Below, piece by piece: positions 25,617 to 33,941 of a stretch of DNA of 64,000 nucleotides. A program made the position numbers and the translations under genes. Numbering within the stretch: position 1 is the first letter of the stretch; each line of letters starts with the position of its first letter. This DNA is from Fimbriiglobus ruber (GTDB lineage Bacteria; Planctomycetota; Planctomycetia; Gemmatales; Gemmataceae), in assembly GCF_002197845.1 (NCBI RefSeq), contig NZ_NIDE01000008.1, positions 124,001 through 188,000 of the forward strand. The letters run 5' to 3'. The notes beneath the pieces are model-generated. The model searched no databases, was not told the origin of the DNA, and was given only the letters and a program-made list of their open reading frames with translations.

Positions 25617-25774
25617 AGTCATCAAGTCTTCAGGTCATCAAGTCTTCAAGTCGAGAGCCCCGACCCGTACGACCGCCCGAATCGCGCACAATCGGCCGTC
25701 ATCCGTCAGGTCTTTCGGCTTTCGGTTTTAAACTTGAAGACTTGAAGACTTGATGACCTGAAGACTTGATGACT
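25617..25774. repeat. Inverted-repeat element of octanucleotide units (copy 1)
   Basis: Two perfect 36-bp arms (25617-25652 and 25739-25774) are separated by 86 bases. Each arm is made of four 8-base units of the form RGTCNTCA plus a terminal AGTC. One additional degenerate unit sits inside the right arm. The element fills most of the divergent promoter space between cca and the O-antigen-ligase-like gene. A second copy lies at 32778-32908. Confidence 0.9.
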
Positions 25775-25859
25775 AGCGACCAGCTAGTTGGTCTTCCACC
25801 CGCCCTCCGCGGTTGGGTACGATTTACGGCCCGAAGTATCCCGCAACACGGACGTTGAC

Positions 25860-27143
25860 ATGCACTGGCTGCTGATCGGGTACATGTTCCTGTTCATTCA
25901 CCGGCCCTTCGAGGTGTGGCCGGCACTCGGCGACATGCACGTCGAGCGGGTGTACATGCTCGCGACCCTGGCCGCGTGGGTGCTGTACCCCGGCAAGCGC
26001 TGGCTGCCCAACGCCCAGCACGCCGCATATGCCTTCTTCGCGTTCGCCGTCCTGGTCTGCTGGCTCATGAGTCCGTGGATGGAACGGTCGCAGCCGATGA
26101 TCGAGGACTATTTCAAGATCGTCGTCTTTTACGTTCTGCTCGTGACCACCATCCACGACGAACGAGGCTTGAAGCAGGTGGTGGTTGCGTTTCTGGCGAT
26201 CATGGCGATTTACCTCACGCACTCGCTCCGCGAGTTCATCGGCGGGCGGTTCACGTACCGGATGGGAATCTCCCGGATGATCGGGGTGGACGGCAGCCTG
26301 GGCGACCCGAACAGTTTCGGGGCGACCATCGTGTTCGCCCTGCCGTTCATCCCGGCCCTCTGGAAGGCCGGCGTCGGCGGGCGGTTCGGGCAACTCGTTC
26401 TGATCGGCTACCTCGGCCTCTCGACCCTATGCATTCTGCTCACCGGGTCGCGGTCGTCGCTGATCGGCCTCGTGGTGTGGGCTCTATTGCTAGCTCTGAC
26501 CAGTAAACGCCGCTGGCTCCTCCTCGCGCTCTTCGCGATCGCGGCCCCGGTCTGCTTCATTGCGTTGCCCGAATCGCTCCAGACCCGGTTCGAGACGATT
26601 ATCAACCCCGAAGTCGGTCCCGCGAACGCGAAAGAATCGGGCGAAGGGCGGATTCAGGGACTGATGATGGGGTTCGAGCTTTGGGCCTCGAACCCACTGA
26701 CCGGCATCGGCCCCGGCGCCTGGCGGCCGGCGACACACAGTTTCATCGAATCGCACAACCTCTACGGGCAACTCCTGGGCGAACTCGGCACCCTCGGCGC
26801 GATAGGATTCATCGCGATCCTCGCCTGCTTCTGGTCGAACTACAGCCGCGTCCGGGCCGCCCTCCGCGAGCGCCCGGACTGGCGCAACGACCTGGTATTC
26901 CAGGTCGCCGGTGCAGTCGCGATGGGCGTTTTTCTCCTGCTTTTTATGGGCAACTTCGGACACAACCTGTTCCGGTATAGCTGGCTCTGGTACGGCGGGT
27001 TTCTCATCATCGCACGGCATTGCGTCGACGTTCGGCTCGCAGAGTGGGAAGCGGGCCCCGAAGAGTATTCGACGACTTACGACGAGTACGAAGTCGAATT
27101 GCCGCACGGCTGGATCGCCCACCCGGGGCATGTACGCGGTTGA
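25860..27143 (+). CDS. O-antigen ligase / polymerase-like (Wzy_C superfamily) membrane protein
   Basis: A 427-residue polytopic protein with about ten to twelve helices. Family marks are the helices around YVLLVTTIHDERGLKQVVVA, the GDPNSFGATIVFALPFIPAL motif, GSRSSLIGLVVWALLLAL (the conserved TGSRS motif) and the large periplasmic loop ending NPLTGIGPGAW with SHNLYGQLLGELG, all typical of O-antigen ligases and exopolysaccharide polymerases. It probably polymerises or ligates lipid-linked glycan outside the cytoplasmic membrane. The ATG at 25860 is used; the frame is open 24 codons upstream through the edge of the repeat element, so the true start may differ. Its neighbours are GT87-like and GT-C-like genes. 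Confidence 0.87.
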   Translation: MHWLLIGYMFLFIHRPFEVWPALGDMHVERVYMLATLAAWVLYPGKRWLPNAQHAAYAFFAFAVLVCWLMSPWMERSQPMIEDYFKIVVFYVLLVTTIHDERGLKQVVVAFLAIMAIYLTHSLREFIGGRFTYRMGISRMIGVDGSLGDPNSFGATIVFALPFIPALWKAGVGGRFGQLVLIGYLGLSTLCILLTGSRSSLIGLVVWALLLALTSKRRWLLLALFAIAAPVCFIALPESLQTRFETIINPEVGPANAKESGEGRIQGLMMGFELWASNPLTGIGPGAWRPATHSFIESHNLYGQLLGELGTLGAIGFIAILACFWSNYSRVRAALRERPDWRNDLVFQVAGAVAMGVFLLLFMGNFGHNLFRYSWLWYGGFLIIARHCVDVRLAEWEAGPEEYSTTYDEYEVELPHGWIAHPGHVRG

Positions 27144-27151
27144 ATTCTTAC

Positions 27152-27255
27152 GCCGCAGATTCACGCAGATGAACGCGGATCAGAACAAAGATCAGGAAAT
27201 CAAATTCTTGTTTTATCTCTGTTCTGATCCGCGTTCATCTGCGTGAATCTGCGGC
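27152..27255. repeat. Inverted-repeat element of decanucleotide units
   Basis: Arms of 41 bases (27152-27192 and 27215-27255) are complementary at 40 of 41 positions, with a 22-base spacer. The arm consists of roughly 10-base units (cgcagattca, cgcagatgaa, cgcggatcag). It begins eight bases after the ligase-like gene and ends 22 bases before the next gene on the same strand. It could form a strong transcript hairpin. Confidence 0.9.
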
Positions 27256-27277
27256 AAAATTGCATTGAGATGCTGAA

Positions 27278-28771
27278 ATGGCGAATGACTCCGTAGGCCG
27301 TGTGGACACGTCTTGGGATTGGGCGGGGTGGGCGGTGGTTGTCGTCGCCGTGGTGTTGGCGGTCGTCGGCGCCGGGGACCACGCCGGCGCGTGGAACGAC
27401 GGCAGCCGGCTCGCGGCCGTCGAATCGCTCGTCGACCGCGGCACCTTCGCGATCGACGACTCGATTTACGTCCGCGTCCCGCCAACAGTTGACGGTATGC
27501 CCAGGCCGTATGCCGACACGCCACCCGCGCTCAACATCACAGGCACGCTCGATAAACTCCTCATCGACGGCCGTTTCTACTCGGACAAGACGCCGGTGCT
27601 TTCCGTGCTGATGGCCGGCCTGTACCGCGTGTGGCTCGCGGCGGGCGGACCACACGCCGCCGAACGGCCGGACCTGTTTTGCTGGTTTCTGACGCTCGCG
27701 ACATCCGGGCTGGCCTACGTCCTGGCCGTCGCCTGTGTGGTTCGACTCGGCCGCGTCCTTGGGCTGACAGGGGGCATCGGCGCCGCGTTTCCGGCGGCGT
27801 TCGCCTTCGCCACGTTCGCCGCCGTATACTCTCGTGTGGTGAACAGCCACGTGGTCCTGCTCGCCGTCGCGGCCGGGCTCTGTCTGGCGTTAGCGCGAGC
27901 GACACGTGACGGCGTGACGGAATGGGATCGCTGGGGGCGGCCGGTGGTGATCGGGTTGCTCGCCGGGTTTGCTTACGCGATCGACTTCGGGCTCGCGCCG
28001 GGGTTCGTGCTAGGCACGCTGGGCTACTGCATCGCGACGTACCGTCGCACGCTGCCGGTGGCCCTGGTCGTACTCGGGATGCTGCCTTGGGTGGTGGCGC
28101 ATCACGCCCTCAATTATGCGGTTGGCGGCACTTTCGTCCCGGCGAACGCGGTCCCGCAATACCTTCAGTGGCCTTCGGTGAACGGGCTGCCCGGCAGCCC
28201 GTTCACCGAAGGGATCATGACGGGCGGGCTGAAACATTCGCCAGCGGGCTTCGTGCTGTACGCGGCCGACATGCTGTTCGGCAAAAAAGGCTTCTTCCTG
28301 CACAACCTGCCGTTGTTACTCGTACCGGGCGGGGCGTGCCTCCTCTGGTTGAGGCGGAAGCCGGACCGTGCGGCCGTCGGATTTGCGCTGGCGGTTTGCG
28401 GGTTGGGCTGGCTGGCCTACGCAGCGAACTCGACGAATCTTTCCGGCCAGTGCTGTTCGGTCCGGTGGTTCGTTCCGTTCCTCGCCCCGGAGTTTTGGAT
28501 CGTCGGTCTGGTACTCCGCCATTTCCCGCGATACAGGCCGGATTTGTTGTGGCTCACGCTTTGTGGAACGGGCGAGGGCATCCTGATGTTCTGGGCCGGA
28601 CCGTGGACGCCGTGGATGGTGCCCGGGTACTGGGGATGGGTGGCGGTGGCACTCGTCGGGTGGGGCGTCGTGCGCTATCGAAATCGAGAACGCAAGACAT
28701 GCGAAACGGCTGACGAAGAGAGCGCACACGGTATGACTCAGGTAGGCGCCGGAAGCCATCCGGCACCTTGA
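27278..28771 (+). CDS. Polytopic membrane protein, GT-C glycosyltransferase-like
   Basis: A 497-residue protein with about ten transmembrane helices. The first helix (WAVVVVAVVLAVVGAGD) is followed by a long periplasmic loop with NDGSRLAAVESLVDRGTFAI and YSDKTPVLSVLMAGLYRVWL, a layout similar to GT39-type (PMT/ArnT) enzymes, in which an acidic residue in the first loop is catalytic. Hydrophobic segments then alternate through FAFATFAAVYSRVVNSHVVL and others. The family was not confirmed. It is likely a membrane transferase or transporter that works with the glycan genes. The C-terminal 30 residues are charged and low in conservation. It is convergent with mutS2; a short hairpin (28748-28764) near the end may help termination. 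Confidence 0.65.
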   Translation: MANDSVGRVDTSWDWAGWAVVVVAVVLAVVGAGDHAGAWNDGSRLAAVESLVDRGTFAIDDSIYVRVPPTVDGMPRPYADTPPALNITGTLDKLLIDGRFYSDKTPVLSVLMAGLYRVWLAAGGPHAAERPDLFCWFLTLATSGLAYVLAVACVVRLGRVLGLTGGIGAAFPAAFAFATFAAVYSRVVNSHVVLLAVAAGLCLALARATRDGVTEWDRWGRPVVIGLLAGFAYAIDFGLAPGFVLGTLGYCIATYRRTLPVALVVLGMLPWVVAHHALNYAVGGTFVPANAVPQYLQWPSVNGLPGSPFTEGIMTGGLKHSPAGFVLYAADMLFGKKGFFLHNLPLLLVPGGACLLWLRRKPDRAAVGFALAVCGLGWLAYAANSTNLSGQCCSVRWFVPFLAPEFWIVGLVLRHFPRYRPDLLWLTLCGTGEGILMFWAGPWTPWMVPGYWGWVAVALVGWGVVRYRNRERKTCETADEESAHGMTQVGAGSHPAP

Positions 28772-28785
28772 CCTGCCCTACCCGA

Positions 28786-30792
28786 CTACGCTCCTGGCTC
28801 TGGTATGATCTCGTCGAACGGGATTTCCCACTGGCCCAGACCGACACTCACCACAACGGTTTGCTTCGCGGGGATGACGCGAACGACCCGGCCGACCTTG
28901 TCGAACCGCGTGACGCGGACGGTGTCGTTGGGCTGAAGTTTCGTCCGCTTCTCGTGCAACTCCGCCTGCTCCGTGGCTTCGCGCTCCAGGTCGGCCGTTT
29001 TTCGCTCGAATTCTTCGCGCTGCTGGGTCGCCTCGTGCTGGGCCGCGAGGGCGGCTTCCTTCGCCTTTTCCGCCTCCTCGCGAAGTTGTTGGAGGTTGGC
29101 CAACTCGGGCGCCTTCCCTTTACGGCGACGCAGGTACTTGTGGGCTCGCCGGAGGAGTTCGTTCGGCAGCTTGAGGCGTTTCGCGATCTTGAGCGCGTTG
29201 CTCATGCCGTACTGGCCGATGAGCAGCCGATAGGTCGGGCGGAGCGTTTCGATGTCGAACTCGACGGCCCCATTTTCCGCCCGGTCGTTGTTGAAGGCGT
29301 AAGTCTTGAGGTCGCCGAGGTGGGTGGTCACGATCGCACGGCAGCCGACCTTATCGAGCTGATCGAGGATGGCGCGGCCGAGTGCGGCGCCTTCGGTCGG
29401 GTCTGTTCCGGCCCCGAGTTCGTCGAGCATCACGAGGGTCTGGTTGTCGGCTTTCTCGAAGATGGTCGCGATGCGCGAGACGTGCGAGCTAAATGTGCTG
29501 AGCGATTGTTCGAGGCTCTGTTCGTCGCCGATGTCTGCAAACACCTGCTGGAAGACGGGTACGGTGCTGCCGTCGACGGCCGGGATGTGCATCCCGGATT
29601 GGGCCATGAGGCACAACAGACCGGTCGTCTTGAGCGTGACCGTTTTCCCGCCCGTATTCGGCCCGGTGATGATGAGTAGGTTGAACCCGATCCCCAGGCG
29701 GATATCGATCGGCACGACCTGACGCGGCTCGGAACTGGCGAGCGGAGAAGTGCGAGCCGCTGGCTCAGGTGGTTCGCCGCGCTGGACGACGATCGGAGCG
29801 TCGGGTGCCTTGCCGTTCAGTGTGCGGAAGAGGTTTTCGAGCAGCGGGTGGCGGGCGGATCTGAGCCAGAGGCGGCCGTCGGTGTTTACGGCCGGGGCGG
29901 TCATCTTGTAATCGCGGCTGAACTTGGCCTTCGCGGTAATCAGGTCGAGCCTGGCAATGATGTCGAGGGCAAACGTGAGCGGCTTGGCGACGCGGCCGAC
30001 TTCCGTGGAGAGCCGCCGGAGGATGCGCTTCACTTCGCGGTCTTCGTCGGCCTTGAGTGTCACACGCTCTGCACTCAGGGTCGCGATACTTGCCGGTTCC
30101 ACGAACACCGTTTCGCCGGTGCTACTCACGCGGTGGACGACGCCGGGAACCTTGTGCCGGTGATTCACGGACACCGGGAGGACGTAGTGGTCGCCGTTGA
30201 CCGTGGCGTTCGGATAACTCAGGATACGGCGGAGTTCCGGGTCGCGAAGTAGCCGTTTGATCTCCGATTTGACTTTCTCGTCCAGTTCAAAGAGCCGTTG
30301 CCGGACCGCCGCGAGTTCGCGGCTCGCCATGTCGAGGACGTGCCCGCGGCCGTCGATGCAACCGCCGATCGTCTTGGCCACCACGCCCAGATCTTCGATC
30401 CCGCCAAGTAAATCGATCAATTCCGAGAGCCGCTCGTCGAGCCGCATCCTGTAGCGGTAGATCGCACCCGTGCAGCTCAAGGTTTCCGAGACTTCGAGCA
30501 GTTGCTCCGCGCTCAGCATTGTCCCGATGGCCGCCCGCCGGACGACCAGCCGGACGTCGTGCAATCCGCCGAAGGGTGGCGACTGCGCGAGGTCGAGGGC
30601 CGTGACCATTTCGGACACGAGGTCGAGGTCGGCCCGAATGCGGCCCACGTCGGTGGACGGTTCCACCCGACGGGCCAACTCCCGGCCGAGGGACGACGCG
30701 GCGTACCCGGCCAGGAGGTCGCGGACCTTGTCGAACTCAAGCAGCCCGAAGGTGTGGGCGTCCATAATCGGTAGTGGCTCGGCGGCGGTCAT
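28786..30792 (-). CDS. mutS2: MutS2-like ATPase lacking the C-terminal Smr domain
   Basis: A 668-residue protein of the MutS2 family. It begins with the N-terminal lever/core (LLEFDKVRDLLAGYAASSLG, SPPFGGLHDVRLVVRRAAIG). An ATPase follows with Walker A GPNTGGKTVTLKT (about residue 375), a Walker B/signature block TLVMLDELGAGTDPTEGAAL and the switch IVTTHLGDLKTYA. A long coiled coil comes next (about residues 530-610, LREEAEKAKEAALAAQHEAT). The last 60 residues resemble a KOW/SH3-like segment (LQPNDTVRVTRFDKVGRVV). Typical MutS2 proteins continue with an Smr nuclease domain of about 80 residues; it is absent here, since the gene stops after IPFDEIIPEPGA. In current models MutS2 acts on collided ribosomes or recombination intermediates, so a nuclease-less form may only act as a splitting or clamp factor. 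Confidence 0.9.
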   Translation of the reverse strand: MTAAEPLPIMDAHTFGLLEFDKVRDLLAGYAASSLGRELARRVEPSTDVGRIRADLDLVSEMVTALDLAQSPPFGGLHDVRLVVRRAAIGTMLSAEQLLEVSETLSCTGAIYRYRMRLDERLSELIDLLGGIEDLGVVAKTIGGCIDGRGHVLDMASRELAAVRQRLFELDEKVKSEIKRLLRDPELRRILSYPNATVNGDHYVLPVSVNHRHKVPGVVHRVSSTGETVFVEPASIATLSAERVTLKADEDREVKRILRRLSTEVGRVAKPLTFALDIIARLDLITAKAKFSRDYKMTAPAVNTDGRLWLRSARHPLLENLFRTLNGKAPDAPIVVQRGEPPEPAARTSPLASSEPRQVVPIDIRLGIGFNLLIITGPNTGGKTVTLKTTGLLCLMAQSGMHIPAVDGSTVPVFQQVFADIGDEQSLEQSLSTFSSHVSRIATIFEKADNQTLVMLDELGAGTDPTEGAALGRAILDQLDKVGCRAIVTTHLGDLKTYAFNNDRAENGAVEFDIETLRPTYRLLIGQYGMSNALKIAKRLKLPNELLRRAHKYLRRRKGKAPELANLQQLREEAEKAKEAALAAQHEATQQREEFERKTADLEREATEQAELHEKRTKLQPNDTVRVTRFDKVGRVVRVIPAKQTVVVSVGLGQWEIPFDEIIPEPGA

Positions 30793-30878
30793 GCGAGCAG
30801 GACAGCGGACCCCGCGGGCGGGTTCGGCCGTTCCGCGCGGGACGGCAAAAGTATTGTAAGTCGGTGGCGGGATGTCTG

Positions 30879-30915
30879 AAAAAAGAACGCGGCCGACCCA
30901 CCGGGGCCGGCCGCG
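30879..30915 (-). terminator. Rho-independent terminator of the TIGR03067 gene
   Basis: On the minus strand an 8-bp GC-rich stem (30915-30908 with 30895-30888) is followed by ttctttttt. It lies 23 bases after the stop of the TIGR03067 gene and just before mutS2, separating the two transcription units. Confidence 0.75.
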
Positions 30916-30937
30916 CCGTTCGCGAATCGCCGTCCAT

Positions 30938-31468
30938 TTATTGAGCCGGTTTTGCCGGCAGGCTGGTGATTCTCTTTTCGACGTTCCAGAGTTCGAGGAA
31001 GTACCCGCTGTTCTTGGGCGCGTCGAACGCGGTCGGCCGGGGCTTGTCGGCCGGCCCGTAGCAGATCTTGAGGTTCGAGCCGGAAGCTTCGTAAACCCCG
31101 TGCATCCGCAAGCCTTTTTTCTGCCCGTCGCGAACGGCCAACTCGAACGTCTTCGTGGCGGGATCGAGTTTCATGTCGGCGGTGAAGATGCGAATGTGTT
31201 CGTCCTTGCCCGGGGCCGTGTTGTAGTACATCCGGTATTCGCCGTCTTTGATCACGAGCGTCATCAGCGACTTCGCGGTCGCGTTCGGTAGTTGTTCCGC
31301 GCCGTCGAATTTGATCGATTCGGGCTTCCAAAACCCGTTCAATGCCTTCACTTCCGCGGGCACCGGCGGGGGGGTCGGGGCCGGGCTTTCGGCGGGGGCC
31401 GGCGGAGTTTGCGATTGTGCCGAACCACAGAGCCCAATCACCAACACCGAGAGAACGATCGCACGCAT
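30938..31468 (-). CDS. TIGR03067 family protein (secreted, planctomycete type)
   Basis: A 176-residue protein with a signal peptide (MRAIVLSVLVIGLCGSAQS), a Pro-rich linker (TPPAPAESPAPTPPPVPAE) and one TIGR03067 domain. Motifs include EVKALNGFWKPESIKFDG (the LxGxWK start), LMTLVIKDGEYRMYYN, TFELAVRDGQKKGL and GVYEASGSNLKICYGP, with final FELWNVEKR-like strands. The domain is abundant in planctomycetes and its function is not established. The ATG at 31468 has the strong ribosome site AGGAGGAGAGG just upstream, which excludes the open frame start at 31486. Confidence 0.88.
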   Translation of the reverse strand: MRAIVLSVLVIGLCGSAQSQTPPAPAESPAPTPPPVPAEVKALNGFWKPESIKFDGAEQLPNATAKSLMTLVIKDGEYRMYYNTAPGKDEHIRIFTADMKLDPATKTFELAVRDGQKKGLRMHGVYEASGSNLKICYGPADKPRPTAFDAPKNSGYFLELWNVEKRITSLPAKPAQ

Positions 31469-31642
31469 GACCTCTCCTCCTGCCACAAATCGCGCGGGTA
31501 TCGATTGGGCGGTTTATGCCGTCGGGCTGGCGGGCCGTCAATTGGAAATAGAATCGTCGCCCGAGCGGTAATACACGTGCCCTGTTTTCACCAGCTTTCA
31601 ACTCGATAAGCCGTTTTCATTAATGGAGATACAAAAGGTGGC

Positions 31643-32767
31643 ATGGGAACGACACCGGACGTTTTGGTGATCGGCGGCGGGATCATCGGCCTGACATCCG
31701 CTTACTATTTGGCCCGGGCCGGCCTCGCGGTCGAAGTCGTCGACCGGGCGGAGTTCGGCCGCGAAGCTTCATGGGCTGGGGCGGGTATCATTCCCCCCGG
31801 CGACCCCGCCCGCGCGGCCACGCCGATCGACCAGATGCGGGCGATCGGCTCAACCCAGTTTCCCGAACTGTCGGCCGAATTGCGGGAAGCGACCGGGATC
31901 GATAACGGGTACGTCCGGTGTGGCGGGATCGAATTTCTAACGCCTGACGATCTTTACGCGGTCGATCTGTGGCGGGCGGAAGGGATTCACTTTCAGCAGT
32001 GCGAGGGGGCGGTTGCCCCGCGCGTCCGCACGCCAGATGGTACGGTGGCGTACCGACTCGACGACCTGGCCCAGGTTCGCAACCCGCGCCACCTGCGGGC
32101 ACTCGTGGCGGCCTGCCAGAAAGTCGGCGTGAAGTTGGTGCCGCACACGCCGGTCGCGGCGTGGGAACGAACCGATTCGCGACTGCATGGTGTCCGGACG
32201 GCGACCGGGGAAGTGAAGCGAGCCGGGACGTATCTCGTGGCGTCCGGCGCGTGGTCCGAATGCCTGCTCGAACCGCTCGGCTGCCGCCCAGGAATTTGCC
32301 CGATTCGCGGCCAAATCGTGCTATTCCACCCACCGGCCCCTCTCTTCACGCGCGTTCTGATGGCCGGCAAGCGATACCTCGTACCGCGACCGGACGGCCG
32401 CGTCCTCGCCGGCTCGACCGAGGAACCGGAGGCCGGGTTCGAGAAGGGGAACACGCCCGAAGCCGTCCACGAGTTGACCGAATTCGCAACGGGCCTTGTG
32501 CCCGGTCTCAAGACCGCGGACATCGAAACGACGTGGTCCGGCTTGCGGCCCGGATCGCCGGACGGGATGCCGTTTGTTGGAACGATTCCCGACTATCCGA
32601 ACGTCCTCGCCGCCGTGGGTCACGCCCGGGCCGGCGTGCAGCTCTCGATCGGCACGGCTCTCGCGATCCGCGATCTGGTCACGGGAACCCCGCCAATGAT
32701 TCCACTGGAGGCGTTTCGACCCGACCGCGTGCCCGATCCGGCCGTCCGGCCCACGTTCCGGTCCTGA
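31643..32767 (+). CDS. thiO: FAD-dependent amino acid oxidase, ThiO (glycine oxidase) type
   Basis: A 374-residue FAD enzyme of the D-amino-acid-oxidase fold. The FAD-binding N-terminus DVLVIGGGIIGLTSAYYLAR is followed by VEVVDRAEFGREASWAGAG. The GRVLAGSTEE motif, YLVASGAWSECLL and the C-terminal DGMPFVGTIPDYPNVLAAVGHARAGV are typical of glycine oxidase/ThiO, which makes the iminoacetate precursor of the thiazole ring in thiamine synthesis. No other thiamine genes are adjacent, so the role could instead be oxidation of another secondary or D-amino acid. The gene is divergent from TIGR03067, with the promoters in the 174-base gap. Confidence 0.8.
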   Translation: MGTTPDVLVIGGGIIGLTSAYYLARAGLAVEVVDRAEFGREASWAGAGIIPPGDPARAATPIDQMRAIGSTQFPELSAELREATGIDNGYVRCGGIEFLTPDDLYAVDLWRAEGIHFQQCEGAVAPRVRTPDGTVAYRLDDLAQVRNPRHLRALVAACQKVGVKLVPHTPVAAWERTDSRLHGVRTATGEVKRAGTYLVASGAWSECLLEPLGCRPGICPIRGQIVLFHPPAPLFTRVLMAGKRYLVPRPDGRVLAGSTEEPEAGFEKGNTPEAVHELTEFATGLVPGLKTADIETTWSGLRPGSPDGMPFVGTIPDYPNVLAAVGHARAGVQLSIGTALAIRDLVTGTPPMIPLEAFRPDRVPDPAVRPTFRS

Positions 32768-32777
32768 CGGGGGAAAA

Positions 32778-32908
32778 AGTCATCAAGTCGTCAGGTCGTC
32801 AAGTCGTCAAGTCGGAAGACCTGGCGGGTGACAATTCGCGCGATGTGGTCAGTGAACGGGCTCGGGTTTTCCGACTTGATGACTTGACGACCTGACGACC
32901 TGATGACT
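32778..32908. repeat. Inverted-repeat element of octanucleotide units (copy 2)
   Basis: Arms of 39 bases (32778-32816 and 32870-32908) are complementary at 37 of 39 positions around a 53-base spacer. The same RGTCNTCA unit repeated four times plus AGTC occurs as in the element at 25617-25774. It begins 11 bases after the thiO stop and lies 149 bases before the next gene. Confidence 0.9.
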
Positions 32909-33057
32909 TCGAGTCGGAAGACTTTCGGTTTCCGGGCAAATTTCCTCCGCGGATTTGACGAAGATCATTGGTAAAACGAAGGCTGGCCGCAGACTCACGC
33001 CCCGTAACCCTACCCCCGCCAATCGGATTGGCTCGTTCTGAATCTTTCGAGGCACCG

Positions 33058-33873
33058 ATGAAATACGCGATTTGCAACGAGACGTTCGAAGGGTGGGACC
33101 ACGGCCGGGTCTGTGCGCGGGCGGCCGAACTCGGGTACACGGGCCTGGAAGTCGCCCCCTTTACCCTCGCGCCTCTGATTACGGACGTGACCACCGCACG
33201 CCGAACAGAACTGAGGCGGCAGGCCGAGTCATCTGGCGTGCAGATTATCGGGTTGCACTGGCTGCTGGCCAAGACCGAAGGCTTCAGTCTGACCTCCGTT
33301 GACGCCGACGTGCAGAAGCGAACCGGGGAGTACCTCGCCGACCTCGCCCGCGCGGCTGCCGACCTGGGCGGAAACATTCTGGTCCTCGGGTCGCCGCTCC
33401 AGCGCAAGGTTCCGCCCGGGGCCACCCGCGCCGAAGCCGACGGCTACGCCCTCGACACACTCCACCACTGCCTGACCGCCCTGGAACAGTCGCAAGTTTA
33501 TCTTTGCCTGGAACCACTCACCCCGGCAGAAACGGACTTCATGAACACGGCCGCCGACGCCGCCACGCTCATCCGCCGCCTCGCGCACCCGTTCGTGAAA
33601 CTGCACCTCGACGTGAAGGCGATGTCGGCCGAGGCCGTCCCGACACCGGATGTCATCCGCGCGAACGCCGACCACCTCTTCCACTTCCACGCGAACGACC
33701 CGAACCGCCGCGGCCCGGGCTTCGGGGCGACCGACTTCAAACCGATTTTCCGGGCGCTCGAAGACATCAACTACAGCGGCTGGGTATCGGTCGAGGTGTT
33801 CGACTATTCCCCGGACCCGGACACGATCGCCCGAGAAAGTATCCGGTACATGCGCGAATGCGCGGGGTCGTGA
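33058..33873 (+). CDS. Sugar phosphate isomerase/epimerase-like TIM-barrel protein
   Basis: A 271-residue TIM-barrel (AP-endonuclease-2/xylose-isomerase-like) protein. Features: MKYAICNETFEGWDHGRVCA, ARAAELGYTGLEVAPF with the first metal-binding Glu, GVQIIGLHWLLAKTEGFSL, VYLCLEPLTPAETDFMNTA (Glu), VKLHLDVKAMSAEA (His and Asp) and LFHFHANDPNRRGPGFG with FKPIFRALEDINYSGWVSVE. These match sugar phosphate isomerase/epimerases, which use divalent metals. The substrate is unknown. The ATG at 33058 is used because the family begins there and the upstream 30 codons resemble intergenic DNA. It heads four closely spaced genes on this strand. Confidence 0.85.
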   Translation: MKYAICNETFEGWDHGRVCARAAELGYTGLEVAPFTLAPLITDVTTARRTELRRQAESSGVQIIGLHWLLAKTEGFSLTSVDADVQKRTGEYLADLARAAADLGGNILVLGSPLQRKVPPGATRAEADGYALDTLHHCLTALEQSQVYLCLEPLTPAETDFMNTAADAATLIRRLAHPFVKLHLDVKAMSAEAVPTPDVIRANADHLFHFHANDPNRRGPGFGATDFKPIFRALEDINYSGWVSVEVFDYSPDPDTIARESIRYMRECAGS

Positions 33874-33941
33874 AGTCATTCGTCGGAGTAGGTGTGAGCG
33901 GGGTGTATCGCCCGTTATTTTGGACCACGGGGATAAAAAGG

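Noticed and set aside
25788-25859. Starting the O-antigen-ligase-like gene at the TTG at 25788
   Set aside because: The extra 24 codons begin just beyond the octanucleotide inverted element and look non-conserved; the ATG at 25860 begins the membrane protein.
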